Source of the DNA: Euprymna scolopes
Lineage: Eukaryota > Mollusca > Cephalopoda > Sepiida > Sepiolidae
Reading direction: 5' to 3'
NCBI GenBank assembly: GCA_024364805.1
Contig: CM044523.1
Location: forward strand, 7,901,420-7,922,385
DNA: 20,966 bases
Both the position numbers and the translations under genes were made by a program. The first letter of the stretch is position 1; every line of letters begins with the position of its first letter. The notes under the pieces are model-generated. The model saw only the letters and a program-made list of their open reading frames with translations. It searched no databases and was not told where the DNA came from. Positions 9,781 to 19,559 of the stretch are shown here, piece by piece.

Positions 9781-10059
9781 TGTTAGATGGGCAAAGAGAG
9801 ATAATCCATAAATGGATAAATGCAGAATTATCTCCCTTCCATCTAAAGTCATTAGTTGTGCCTGGCAGCCAGGGGAGACTAAGAGAAAAGGCTGGGTCAT
9901 TAACATGGCCGCTATAGACTATCGTTCCTCAATCGTTCATTACGAACATTTAAGTTTATGTTATAGTTAAATAAATAATGTATTACAAATGCATTCAATG
10001 TTGAGTATAATTCATACCCTTTTAAGTACCTAATTTACAAAATAATAACAAACACATCA
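9781..10059 (+). repeat. 3' LTR, 279 bp
   Basis: Same length as the 5' LTR with five substitutions and no gaps. A candidate polyadenylation signal AATAAA lies at 9970-9975. Confidence 0.95.
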
Positions 10060-10064
10060 ATTAT
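10060..10064. repeat. 3' target-site duplication ATTAT
   Basis: An exact match to 5094-5098, confirming that both element ends are original and were not rearranged after insertion. Confidence 0.9.
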
Positions 10065-10579
10065 ATATTAAGAATTTGATTTAAATGACGCCAAATGACG
10101 ACTGACGAGACGGCGTTACCTGCATTGGTTTTCGCATTCTATTATTTTTCAGCCGTTTTCATCGATGCCCGTGTAATATCTGAATTTGGTTTCAATTTAT
10201 TCTAATTGTCCACCAGCTTCTTTTTTTTTCGGAATTAAACCTATATATGTCTATATTTTGTTCAGTTTTCTGGTAAATTCGACATATTTTCTGGGACTTT
10301 GAACTCTACTAATTTCAGTACTTAGTTCCTTCTTGTTAATCATTATCACGTCGGCTCTTCTTGCTTAAATGAATTCGTCTTTTGTACTTTCATGTCCCAG
10401 TTGATTTCATTATTTTCTCCTCCAAAATTAATCTACGTTCCTGTCAATATCATTTGTCAATATGTTCAGTGTTTTCGAGATTCCTTATTCGAGTTGTAAA
10501 ATAAGATCCCCGCGTTCGAAAAGAGAAAACTGCCGATCATAAATTACATGGGTTGAAACTTTATCAATGACATCATTAG
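10065..10579. other. T-rich flank, no gene seen
   Basis: This is the original right-hand neighbour of the LTR element's insertion site. No coding or RNA feature is recognised. Confidence 0.55.
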
Positions 10580-10672
10580 AAAAAGAATGTCCTGATATTG
10601 TTTGTATCATTCTCACTACTAGATTGGCGATAGTAGTGAGAATAATACAAACAATATAAGAAAATTCTTTTT
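10580..10672. repeat. Near-perfect 93-nt hairpin
   Basis: Inner arms 10595-10621 and 10631-10657 are 27 bases each with one mismatch and a 9-base loop. On the minus strand the mismatch becomes a G-U pair, so a minus-strand transcript would have a fully paired 27-bp stem. After a symmetric 6-base internal bulge, 10580-10588 pairs with 10664-10672 for nine more base pairs. Size and shape fit either a microRNA precursor or a very small palindromic transposon. No target duplication is clear. Confidence 0.9.
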
Positions 10673-10821
10673 AAAGCAAAAACAAACATTGGCTTGTACC
10701 TTCGTTATGAACGTGTCTATATATAATTCATATTGAATTTGTGTCTGCATCAGTAAATACATTAATTCTTGCATTACTTTTTGACCCACAATCGTATATG
10801 TCTTGGTAGAGACGTTAATAA

Positions 10822-10824
<3 letters not shown>
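10673..10824. other. AT-rich stretch, no gene seen
   Basis: Nothing recognised between the hairpin and the next microsatellite. Confidence 0.5.
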
Positions 10825-10867
<43 letters not shown>

Positions 10868-10876
10868 ATATATATA
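10825..10876. repeat. TA/TGTA microsatellite
   Basis: A TA run of about 30 bases is followed by GTATGTATGTA and a second TA run. Confidence 0.95.
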
Positions 10877-11970
10877 AATATTTGTAACTTCTTTATGTTT
10901 TCGTTCATGCTTTAATTTCTTCTCTTTCCTCTATCACCACAACCTTCAGAATTTGAAAACTCGCGAGACAGGCTTTCTTTTATGCAGTTAAAAGCTGATA
11001 ATTCAAGGTTGACTTTTTCTTTATTTTCTTTTATTTTCTGTTTCATTCTATTCGTCATTATATTTTAAGATCTTCGTTCTTTTTGCTGCATCAAATGTTA
11101 TTTTAACCATTCAGAATAACAGCCTCTTTACAAATTTTCAAAATGAACATTTCTATTTGCGCTAGGAAACACACACACACAAACACAAAGCGGAGATAAC
11201 AATAGGAACGCCAGGTTTAAAAAATCGGTCATATTGTATGAGGAGGGAATATTCGAAAGGGCTGAAGCGTATTTTGTTTTTTGAGGAAAATAGAAACTGC
11301 AATGTTGTGTGAAAATAATGCGTTTACAAAAGAATAAAGCGGATTCGAAGAAAGTGAAAAGGCGAAATGATAAAAATATTAGCAAATATTATTTTATTAA
11401 AATCAAGGTTGAGGGTTATAATACAAAGTCGAGTGCTAGACTTTCAAAGCTTTTCTAAAATAATGTCCGTGAGTGTGTTGATGATTACATTTTTTGGAAT
11501 ATTGTAAATATTGGCTTAAAGCTTTTACTCTGGAAGAAAACAGAGAAATGTTTCAATGAGTCAATTTGTAAAAAACAACATTTTATATTCTTTATTTAAA
11601 AATATTTAGTTATTAACTAGGTTATTCGTCATTGCCCGGGTTATAGTGTGGGATAGGATTATGCGCAACATCATATTAAGGAGTGTTTATTTTAACAGAA
11701 ATGTTTGCGTTGATATTTTACTCCCTGAGCTATTCAAAGATATGTTAATACTATCAAATTAAAATTTGATCAGCAGATAAATTGCATTATTAAACGTGTT
11801 ATAAAATTGTCATCCGCCCTTTAAAAGTGAAGATAGAGACGCTAAACTACTTTCATTAATTCACATGAAAGTTGTACACGCGAATATGTAAGTAGTATGT
11901 CTTCGTTTTTAGGGACAGGCATGTACACAACAAGAGGGTATTTCCTTATATATATATATATATATATATA
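10877..11970. other. AT-rich stretch with small microsatellites, no gene seen
   Basis: It contains a CA run at 11170-11186 and a TA run at 11948-11970 that abuts the MITE-like element. ATTGCCCGGG at about 11629-11638 is, on the minus strand, the same CCCGGGCAAT core seen near 3466. A minus-strand frame at 11128-11385 has no recognisable domain. Confidence 0.5.
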
Positions 11971-12318
11971 CTTTTTATTCATTTTACATAAGCATTTATA
12001 TGTCACTATAAATTCATGAACATATTTTGGTCAGCCAGAGATCTATTCAGGCGATATTACTTATACAAAAGTAGAATGCGTAATGAAGAAATTGGGAAGC
12101 AAAATCCTGTTGACTTATTTCATGCTTAAATATCATTTTACTAATCTCCTGATTTAAATGTGCGGGAAACTTATCTTCCCGAGTTTTTCCAATTTTTATT
12201 CTACATTCGTATAAGTAATATCGCCTGAAAAGCTATCTAGTTATTTGTAACTGGTTGGTAGACACATGGTCATGATTGTGCAGTAACATATAAATGCTTA
12301 TGTAAAACAAACAAAAAG
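11971..12318. mobile_element. 348-bp palindromic MITE-like element
   Basis: Long inverted arms flank a spacer of about 120 bases (12078-12197). Outer arms 11971-12003 and 12286-12318 match at 30 of 33 positions (core TTACATAAGCATTTATATGT). Inner arms 12046-12077 and 12198-12229 match at 30 of 32 (core TTCAGGCGATATTACTTATA). The segments between are related but gapped. TA lies directly outside both ends, as in Tc1/mariner-type MITEs, although on the left it is part of a TA run, so the duplication is not proof. There is no open frame, so any mobility would depend on a transposase elsewhere. Confidence 0.8.
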
Positions 12319-12710
12319 TATATCTTGTTCTACTTAAAGATTGAGCACTATTGTATGCAGTACGTTAAAATTGCTTTACCTGCGGGAAATATTAACTTGA
12401 AATTATATATCAAACATTTTGTGTTAAAAACCTTTACTTTTAAAACAACTTTTGCATACAAACCACAAGTGATAATTGCTTCCTGACAATAAACTGGCGC
12501 CTAAGTTTCAACAATTCTCAAAAGTACATGCGACTCTTTTCTAAAACCGTTGCAAATAATTTTGGTTTATCGTAACAACTGCTTACAGTAGATTTTTGAT
12601 TGACAACAATGATTGATCGTCTTTGGTAGCAATAATCTTCTTCGCACACTTCCAATGGAGGTTCTGTTAGTTCTTTTACTCCTCGCTCTGTCTATCCTGG
12701 CTTTGTCCTT
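12319..12710. other. AT-rich stretch, no gene seen
   Basis: Nothing recognised in either strand beyond short chance frames. Confidence 0.5.
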
Positions 12711-12769
12711 TACAACTTTATTATATGGCATCATATTATATACAACTTTATTATATGGCATCATATTAT
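12711..12769. repeat. Exact tandem duplication, 30-bp period
   Basis: A 29-base segment beginning tacaactttattatatggc at 12711 is repeated exactly from 12741. The identity indicates a very recent duplication or an array of two units. Confidence 0.95.
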
Positions 12770-13088
12770 CTTGATTTTAAGGAGTTTACGAAATTACCTC
12801 CCGCTTCATTTTTCTTGAGATTATTGTAATTATGTTATTGCTATATTTTTGTTTATTCCTATTGTAACTTCCATGTTATCCGTGTTTTTACTTTTTATGG
12901 GGTGGTTTCCACATTCCATGACTTTTCTTTAAGTTCTAGCTTTTTTCATCCTTCTCGACCGTTTAATGGTTTCAGTCTGATTTCAATTAGTTCTAGACTT
13001 TCAAGAAAGTCTTTCAAAATTATTTCTAAGGTTTTCACAACTTTTTCTCTGACAAGTTGTACCCAGTCATTTAGATTACCAATTGAGC
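12770..13088. other. T-rich stretch, no gene seen
   Basis: A plus-strand frame at 12902-13111 is serine- and phenylalanine-rich with no domain; it is judged to be chance. Confidence 0.5.
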
Positions 13089-13142
13089 ATGAAATATACG
13101 CCCAGTTATAATAAAGTATGAAGTATACGTCCAGTTATAATG
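13089..13142. repeat. Imperfect tandem duplication, 29-bp period
   Basis: Two copies of a segment running from ATGAA.TATACG through CCAGTTATAAT start at 13089 and 13118 and differ at two positions over the shared 24 bases. Confidence 0.85.
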
Positions 13143-13522
13143 CAACGAAATGACACAGAAATTCTTAACAAAGATTAAATTATTTGTTAAAATGTTACAA
13201 TGTGTCTAATGTACTCAGTCTAATAGAATTAGCCGTAGTTACAGAGATGATAAACCGACCACAAAGCAAAATAATATTTTATCTGTTCGTTTACTAGATA
13301 TGTTCGGTCTCTGATTTTTACGTATACATAACCTATAACATAAAATAGGAATTGTTCTTCATAAAATATACAAATACAATAAACAAACAAGACCAAACCA
13401 AGTCAAACTCTTAAAAAATGTTTGACAATTTACTCTAAGTTTATGTTAAGTTAGTGCAGAGATAATGTTGTTTTTTGGCGTTTTACTTCAAAAGATCATA
13501 ACTCCATTCATAATAAACTTTA
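13143..13522. other. AT-rich stretch, no gene seen
   Basis: It probably includes the 3' non-coding end of the mariner relic near 13460-13522, but no terminal inverted repeat could be defined. Confidence 0.4.
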
Positions 13523-13905
13523 TTAATCGAAATAAGAACCATTAGAACAGACACATTTTTGCCAATGAGAAACACGTTCATTTATCTCATTAGCATAGAA
13601 ATTCGAAGTTCTGAAAGCAATGAAGTCAGGTGTGGCTGATCGGCGCCATCTCGGCTTTTGAAGACTTCTTCGTGCAGAAAGCTTCCAAGTGTTAATCCGT
13701 GGGCGACAAATCCGGTGAATATTGTGGAGTCTCGTAGCCCAATTCATTCAGCTTGTACAGGGTAAGACAACTACTGTTCCGAACGTTGCCGGTCGTCGTA
13801 CAGAATTCACCTCTCATCACACGTAAAAATTCGCTACAGAAATGCGTCGATTTTGTTGCGCAGGAGCGTAGAAGACACCTCATAGCGATGATTTTTTTAA
13901 ACATC
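13523..13905 (-). pseudogene. Mariner transposase relic, C-terminal part
   Basis: The minus strand encodes pieces of a Tc1/mariner-superfamily DD34D transposase, which in living relatives cuts and pastes its element at TA sites. Upstream (higher coordinates) is KLNELGYETPQYSPDLSPTD, where the final Asp is the third catalytic residue. Downstream, in other frames, is FYANEINERVSHWQKC ending NGSYFD and a stop at 13523, the normal C-terminus of SETMAR-type mariners. The expected double proline before YSPD is partly lost (PQYSPD), and frameshifts separate the catalytic block from the C-terminal block. Roughly the last third of a transposase of about 345 residues remains. The N-terminal helix-turn-helix part and first catalytic Asp are not seen. 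Confidence 0.85.
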
Positions 13906-15964
13906 GTTCAATTGCAGTTTTTTTTAACAATCATCATGTATTTTTTTTAGTTTCCCTCAAAAAGTATTTTTCCCGATTTTCTTCCAAGCATTTAATTTCG
14001 ACTATTAAAGATAATATATCACGATATAATTTGTAAGTGTCAACTATCTCTGGAGTATATTCTCTGCTGTCAATAAAACAACTTCAGTTTAGCGCGGTTT
14101 CAAGCATCTAGGAATTATTTGAGCCATCATACAAATTAAATCTTAAGTAACTGGTCAGATCTATTATCAGGTCTATGACACAGTGTACCGAAAGATATTA
14201 TAAGAGATAAGAGAAATAATAATTAATATACAAATAAAAAATTTTGCATACTTTGTAACCTTCAATTGTAAGCAACAGTTTTTTTTTTTTTTAGATTGAA
14301 GGTTCAATCCTCAGTGAAAGTAATACTAAAATACAGTTGGGAATTAATTATAACTTCTACCAAGTAATGGCTGACGAAACAAGAGCATGCTACTCCCGTG
14401 GGTTAAAAATAGGTTTCCGTTCGAAATTCCGTGCAGATACTCCAGTTTGACCGAAAACTTCTCGACAGAAACATTTCTATGTACGACAATACATCCGAAC
14501 ATGTTGGGATATTACATCGGCCAAAATGTTGTGAAAATAGAACTCAAAATGAGAACACTTAGGATCATTGAAGAAGAAAATGCGTCGCACTGAAAGTGTT
14601 TGGAGAGGATTCAGATAGATAACAGAAAATGGAGAAAGTTATTCAAAAGGGGAAGAAGCGAATTGAACCAATGAGAACTTTTTGTACTGCAATTTGCATA
14701 AAGCTACAATTAATTATATTTAGGAAAATTAGCTGGTAAAAAAAATACGTAGCCGTGATTGACTCAAAACTAGGTTTTGGTTCCTTTTTTATATGAAACA
14801 CAATATTTTCCCAACTGATACAAAATCCTTCGCTACTAATGAGCGTATGTTTCCGTACACTCTTCCTCCGTGTGTACCTGTTTATGCCTCCAGTATGCTA
14901 TCTCTTACAACATGAACATCTTAAGACATATGAACACTCAACACATGAACACTCCTAAGACTCTAATCTCTCACTAAGACTTTCCTAACACGAACAACAA
15001 CAATACAGAATATACGTAAAATTAATAATAATAACCCATTACATAACACTTGTGTACACGCTAACAGAATTCGATCGTATATTAGCAACAGGCTGAATAA
15101 ATTATTTCTATATTCATTTCATACCAACTTAGTTTCTGCCATTAAAAATTCCCGATCGTTTATCCATGCCCTCTACAAGCTTCATTCTACATTATTTTTC
15201 TTTGTGTTTACTTGACCCTTCTCCAATATATGTTCGCCACCAATCCTTTTATTGCTCCAATGTTTCGGCATGTCATCTGACAACCCAAGTCATCTGTTGA
15301 GGTAGCCATTATTAATTCTCTCCGTGGCCTCTCCTTAAAATATTATTAATTAAATGATGTCAGCGATTGCGATTTGCAGTGACTAATTAAACCACAACAG
15401 TGAACAAAAATGATCATTAATCAATTGAAATTTTGCTAATAGTTTTTGAAACATTTTTTAAGCAATAATAAAGAATTAGCTAATTTAATCTTTTAGATGA
15501 GGCTTTTGTCATCTAGATTATTCGAACTTCTATTCTCATCGTTGTTGTTAGATTCGCAACCTTTCGATCAATGTAATCTCCAACCATCGTTATTAGACTT
15601 TTCCTTTCGATCTGAGAAACGTTTAATCGGACTCAGATGTCTTTATATCGAACTCAGGAACCTGTATAAATCATCGAACAGAATATTTTATTTCATAAAC
15701 CTGGGTAAATAGTTATTTTTTTCATTTGCATTATTATGGCAGAAAGTCCGAGAATAATATATTTCTAGAACAGATCACACAGAGTAAACGATACTGACCT
15801 CTGATTTATTTCTACTATAGAATTTAGTACAATATTGGAATTAGAAATTACAAACAGATTGAAAGATGATGAACAAAATTCTTAACAGCAATATTTAGTC
15901 ATTCTAAACGAATACATCATAATACAATGCATCTAAACACACTCGATAGTAGGAGTATCTACAT
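13906..15964. other. Long AT-rich stretch, no gene seen
   Basis: Two kilobases with no recognisable gene. Small frames at 14387-14593 and 15497-15712 have no domain. A T14 run lies at about 14279-14292, followed by a GGTTCAATCC resembling a pol III B box but with no partner. Near 14908-14960 a short ACATGAACACT-like motif recurs about three times. Confidence 0.5.
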
Positions 15965-16035
15965 GGGGCTATTTCTTAACGGTTAAACGCTGTGGAAACA
16001 GTCAGTTCAAAGGTAAGTTAGCGTTCGAAGGTATA
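15965..16035 (+). repeat. Possible tRNA-like (SINE head) remnant
   Basis: GGGGCTATTTCTTAACGGTT resembles the start and D-arm of a tRNA-derived SINE, and GCGTTCGAAGG about 45 bases later resembles a degenerate B box (GGTTCGANNCC). Both boxes are imperfect, and no poly-A or LINE-like tail is defined. This is a weak call that could be chance. Confidence 0.2.
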
Positions 16036-16420
16036 ATTATTACTAAAAGTATAACTAAAAATAACATAACACTTTTATATGATCGTAGCCTATGGAATGT
16101 GGACTAAACAAAAAACGAATATTCGTAAATTTGCCATAAAAATGAATCCAAGCAAAGTAAAAAAGTACACCGAGATAAGTAGTTCGAGTGATCGAATTAA
16201 TAACTTATATTATTGCCTTTTGTGGAAACACGCCTTATTATTCACAGGAAATAAAAATTAGAGTAACTGCGTTTTTATTATTCTTTCAATATTAACATTC
16301 TTTGGTTTGTATAGAATTTCTTCTTAATGTAAGCAAAATATATATGTACTTATGTACTATCTACAAGACTAGATTTTACAACTAATGCTATACGCTTGCA
16401 ACTTCTAATATATAAATAAT
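16036..16420. other. AT-rich stretch, no gene seen
   Basis: A plus-strand frame at 16079-16261 is lysine- and asparagine-rich with no recognisable domain. Confidence 0.45.
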
Positions 16421-16461
16421 GCAACAACAACAACAAAAACAACAAAAACAACACCAACAGG
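16421..16461. repeat. CAA microsatellite
   Basis: An imperfect CAA trinucleotide run with AAAAC interruptions. It accounts for the leucine-rich stretch of a minus-strand frame. Confidence 0.9.
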
Positions 16462-17426
16462 CGATGCTTGAATGTCGCCGATCTCGACTTACAATGTCTC
16501 TCGCTTACGATTTTGGTTCCATAAATTATTTGACATGGGAAATACAGCAATAAATGACAATTATTTTCTAGTTTAACTTGACAACTTAACTGTGTTATAC
16601 TCTATATTTTCTGTGACCTTTACTTGGTCTTGCCGAACTCCAATATACGAATCCATATGGTTTTGTGGAGAATTCAGCTTACTATTGTACTTATGTGATT
16701 CCGTTTTAAGCCATGAAGATTAGATCTTATTAAGACATGAAAGTGAAATTAGACATTATCTATCGCCATGAAATGTTCATTTGAAGTGTTATTACTCGCG
16801 TCGAATATCGTCGTATTACGCGGCGAAAAGTGTCTGTGATGAAAGGAAAATATATCTATTAGGAACTAAGAGTAGGAAAATAAAAATGCAAACACATACA
16901 CGTATGACATAAATTATAGAGATCGTTACTTTTAAATTTTGGTTTCGTCGATGAATGTCGTGCCTTGGTTTGAAATAATATTTTCATTACAAAACGGATA
17001 AACAGATACTACTGATTGATGAAAAAGATCCTACACAAATATAGTTCACAGGAACGTTTCGTATCTAACGGAACATGTAGATAATCGACAATAGCTAAAG
17101 CATACACATGAAATAATAAATGCGATACGAGAAACTGGTTTCCCTATGAAGAAAATGTCCATTTGTAGATTTAAGAAATGGGAATAAACATTCATTATTC
17201 TGTATAGATGATAATGTTATGAGATTTTGCTGCAAGTGAAAATGCACAAATGATTGAAAGCTAACGAAATAAACGTATATTTGTTTAGAACAATCATATA
17301 TGAATTGCACTTGTTTTCTGCCGAAGCAGATTCGTACATGACCGTTTGGATTAGAAAGATATAAAAGAGCCAATGAAAGAGGGAATACCATTTCACTTTT
17401 TATAAAGAAAATAAGTGTTTTCTTTT
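16462..17426. other. AT-rich stretch, no gene seen
   Basis: A CpG-bearing patch near 16797-16826 stands out from the AT background. The minus-strand frame at 17095-17391 (98 codons) shows no recognisable domain. Confidence 0.45.
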
Positions 17427-17632
17427 GTCAGTTGATCTATCAGGCTTAAGTTAAAAACAGATTGTGTGTTCCTCTGTCATAATAAAATTTGAAACATCTT
17501 ATTAATGTTCAATTAAAATTCCAAATATCACGCTTTATTTGCAAGTTAACATTTTGTCGACCTGCCATGCTTAAGTTGCACATGACATTTCCGTCAGTTT
17601 GCCACGCTTCAGTTTAAAATAAGATTTTCAGC
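17427..17632 (+). repeat. Three degenerate copies of a ~35-base motif
   Basis: Segments starting at 17427, 17556 and 17593 share the pattern GTCAGTTTGCCATGCTTAAG with several substitutions each. The last two are nearly adjacent (37 bases apart) and the first is 129 bases upstream. Confidence 0.5.
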
Positions 17633-18145
17633 GGTAAAAATGACGGGGCAGAATGGCTAAACGGAGGTGGGGGTATTAAAAAAATACGCGTATAATTGTT
17701 TAACTTATTAAACCAAACAAGCTACACTTTCTTAACATTATTTCTTTAAAAGAAAACATGCATTGCTTTCTGTCTATATGATTCCCCGCTTTCGCTTTTC
17801 ATTTCTTTACATGGTTCAATTTCCATTAATCTTTTTCATGCCCCTTATTATTTCATTTACTGTTTTAATTCTCTTTTCCTGCTTTGTTAATGGCAATAAT
17901 TTCAACAAGTGAATTTTCTAATTTGATATATATTTAAAAAAGATTTCGTAAGTTTAAGAATAATTGTAACTTCTGCATTCAAAGACGCTCTATTGTTGAA
18001 CAAAATCATTGATAAAATTCTAAAACTGATGCATTTGCTTGCAAACCGCGCATTCATATATTTGGTGCTTCGTTCTTGTGTCGTTGTTAGGAGAAATTAT
18101 AGATAGAAATCTCTAAATGTAATAAATCTAACGTGATTCCGTTTT
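17633..18145. other. AT-rich stretch, no gene seen
   Basis: Nothing recognised. Confidence 0.5.
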
Positions 18146-18183
18146 ACAGTTAATTATGAAGTATGCACACAGACGTTCAGTAC

Positions 18184-18223
<40 letters not shown>

Positions 18224-18272
18224 CAGTTGATTATGAGGTAGGCAAAAAGATATTCAGTACGAACATATATAT
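18146..18272. repeat. Diverged tandem duplication around a TA microsatellite
   Basis: Segments starting at 18146 and 18223 (period 77) match at about 39 of 47 positions. Each runs from ACAGTT.ATTATGA to TTCAGTACGAA and ends in a TA run. The first TA run (18186-18222) is 37 bases, the second much shorter. It lies just upstream of the LINE. Confidence 0.85.
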
Positions 18273-18316
18273 ATAGAGATAAAGATGGCTTTACTTGCCC
18301 ACTGTCCACTATAAAG

Positions 18317-18356
18317 GTGTGTGTGTGCGTGTGTGTATGTGTGTGTGTGTGTGTGC
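18317..18356. repeat. TG microsatellite
   Basis: An interrupted TG run of about 40 bases lies directly in front of the LINE's first recognisable codons. Confidence 0.95.
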
Positions 18357-18369
18357 GCACTCCAACAAC

Positions 18370-19080
18370 GATTCGCCTCCTCCCTTGAAGCTTGCATTTA
18401 CAAATATTCGAGGACTTAGAACTAACTTAGATGATGTAAAATCATTTCTTCTAGCAACCTTACCGGATATCTTTGCACTAATTGAAACTAACTTGCACTG
18501 CCCCATTCCCTCTAACATCTGTAATATGTCTAGTTATCTTCCACTATGTCATAAGTATTCTGACAGACACGTGCACGAACCTGGAGTCTATATTCCTAAC
18601 ACCCTCCCAATGACTAGGGTACCTAAACTAAGATAAGATGACCAGGCTTTCATGGGCTTTAAACTAACTTTAGAACATAGTGTAAGCCACCTATATTATC
18701 TGTATCGCTCTCCCTCGACCCATGACTGTATTCTAATCAATCATATTCTGACAGCATAGATGTAGCACTCTCCTTTGACACTAGTGCCCAAATACATGTA
18801 TTTGGTGACTTTAATGCCCACAATAATTAGCTTGGCTTCCTTAACTACACATACATAGCTGGTATTATCATCCATAACTTTTTATATCCCATTCCTTAAA
18901 ACGGACAGTATCATTCTCGACCCGACTCCCAGATCGTCAGGGCCAGCAAGCCTCACCTCTGGATCTATTTCAAACAACAGTTCCTGAGGATTGTGCAACA
19001 AATGACATTTATCCACTCAGTAATGCTGATCATGCCGTTATAATGATAGACATCACTCTACACTCTCGACCCCAAGTTGA
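18370..19080 (+). pseudogene. LINE endonuclease domain remnant
   Basis: Endonuclease/exonuclease/phosphatase-fold domain that nicks target DNA to prime LINE reverse transcription. The first block reads LKLAFTNIRGLRTN, with the conserved Asn, then IFALIETNL, with the catalytic Glu. An in-frame stop at 18634-18636 ends the first open stretch. Past it, other frames continue with FGDFNAHN near 18798-18820 (the family's GDFN block) and a SNADHAVI-like block near 19018-19042, with the Asp-His pair of the catalytic centre. Residues are therefore largely conserved but lie in at least three frames. Confidence 0.82.
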
Positions 19081-19559
19081 AGAGCTATTGCTCAAAACGA
19101 TGAGGTACTAAATAAGGCTGACTGGGATGCCATTAGAGATCAAATCAGAGATGCCCCATGAGGAAATACCTTTTTTCTTCCTGCGGAGCAGTGCGCATAT
19201 AAAACCACCGAATGGTTCAAAGAGGCAATTGAAGCACAAGGAAGTTCTATAGCAAACCCCACTCTCCCCAATGGTTTACTTCTACTTGCGCAGCAGCCAT
19301 TACTCAGAGGCAACATGCATACGGCAGATTTATCCGGTATACGTTTAGTACAACCTGAAAATAATTTATAGAAACTAGAAGTGATTGTAAGAAAGAAGTA
19401 GCGACAGCTAAGAGAAAATATACTGAAATAACCAGAAAACGCATTAAAGCGGAGAAATTTGGAACTTTTAGAAAATCTACCACAATGTAATAATGGGTAA
19501 TCAACAATTCCCCTAATATCTAACGATCATGGGTTTTTTTGCGCGGCAATCGAGAAAGC

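Larger units (their letters stand above)
5099..10059 (+). mobile_element. Ty3/Gypsy LTR retrotransposon, Mag-like, full length but broken
   Basis: About 4.96 kb from TG to CA, bounded by 279-bp LTRs and a perfect ATTAT target duplication. In order it carries LTR, primer-binding site, leader, gag (capsid then CCHC zinc knuckle), protease, reverse transcriptase, RNase H, integrase, polypurine tract and LTR. This order is Ty3/Gypsy, and the gag and pol style is that of the Mag group of animal elements; the group is assigned from memory of family motifs. No envelope gene is seen. The LTRs differ at five of 279 positions (about 1.8%), so insertion is recent: a few million years under typical animal neutral rates, which were not calibrated here. 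The coding region is broken, about six to ten times, and it also contains an inserted 3'-end fragment of its own family. Confidence 0.95.

Noticed and set aside
9575-9917. Frames running from the element's 3' coding end into the 3' LTR
   Set aside because: They are the tail of the retrotransposon and non-coding LTR sequence, not a separate gene.
14279-14315. T14 run followed by GGTTCAATCC, resembling a pol III B box
   Set aside because: No A box at the right distance upstream and no tRNA-like fold; the T run would terminate pol III before the box.
16350-16550. Minus-strand leucine-rich frame that could be read as a membrane segment
   Set aside because: The leucine run is the CAA microsatellite read in reverse.
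17095-17391. 98-codon minus-strand frame
   Set aside because: The longest non-transposon frame in its region, but of ordinary AT-rich composition with no motif, repeat or context supporting a gene.
18154-18518. Minus-strand frames with long THTHTH and IYIYIY stretches
   Set aside because: Translated TG and TA microsatellites and the antisense of the LINE endonuclease.
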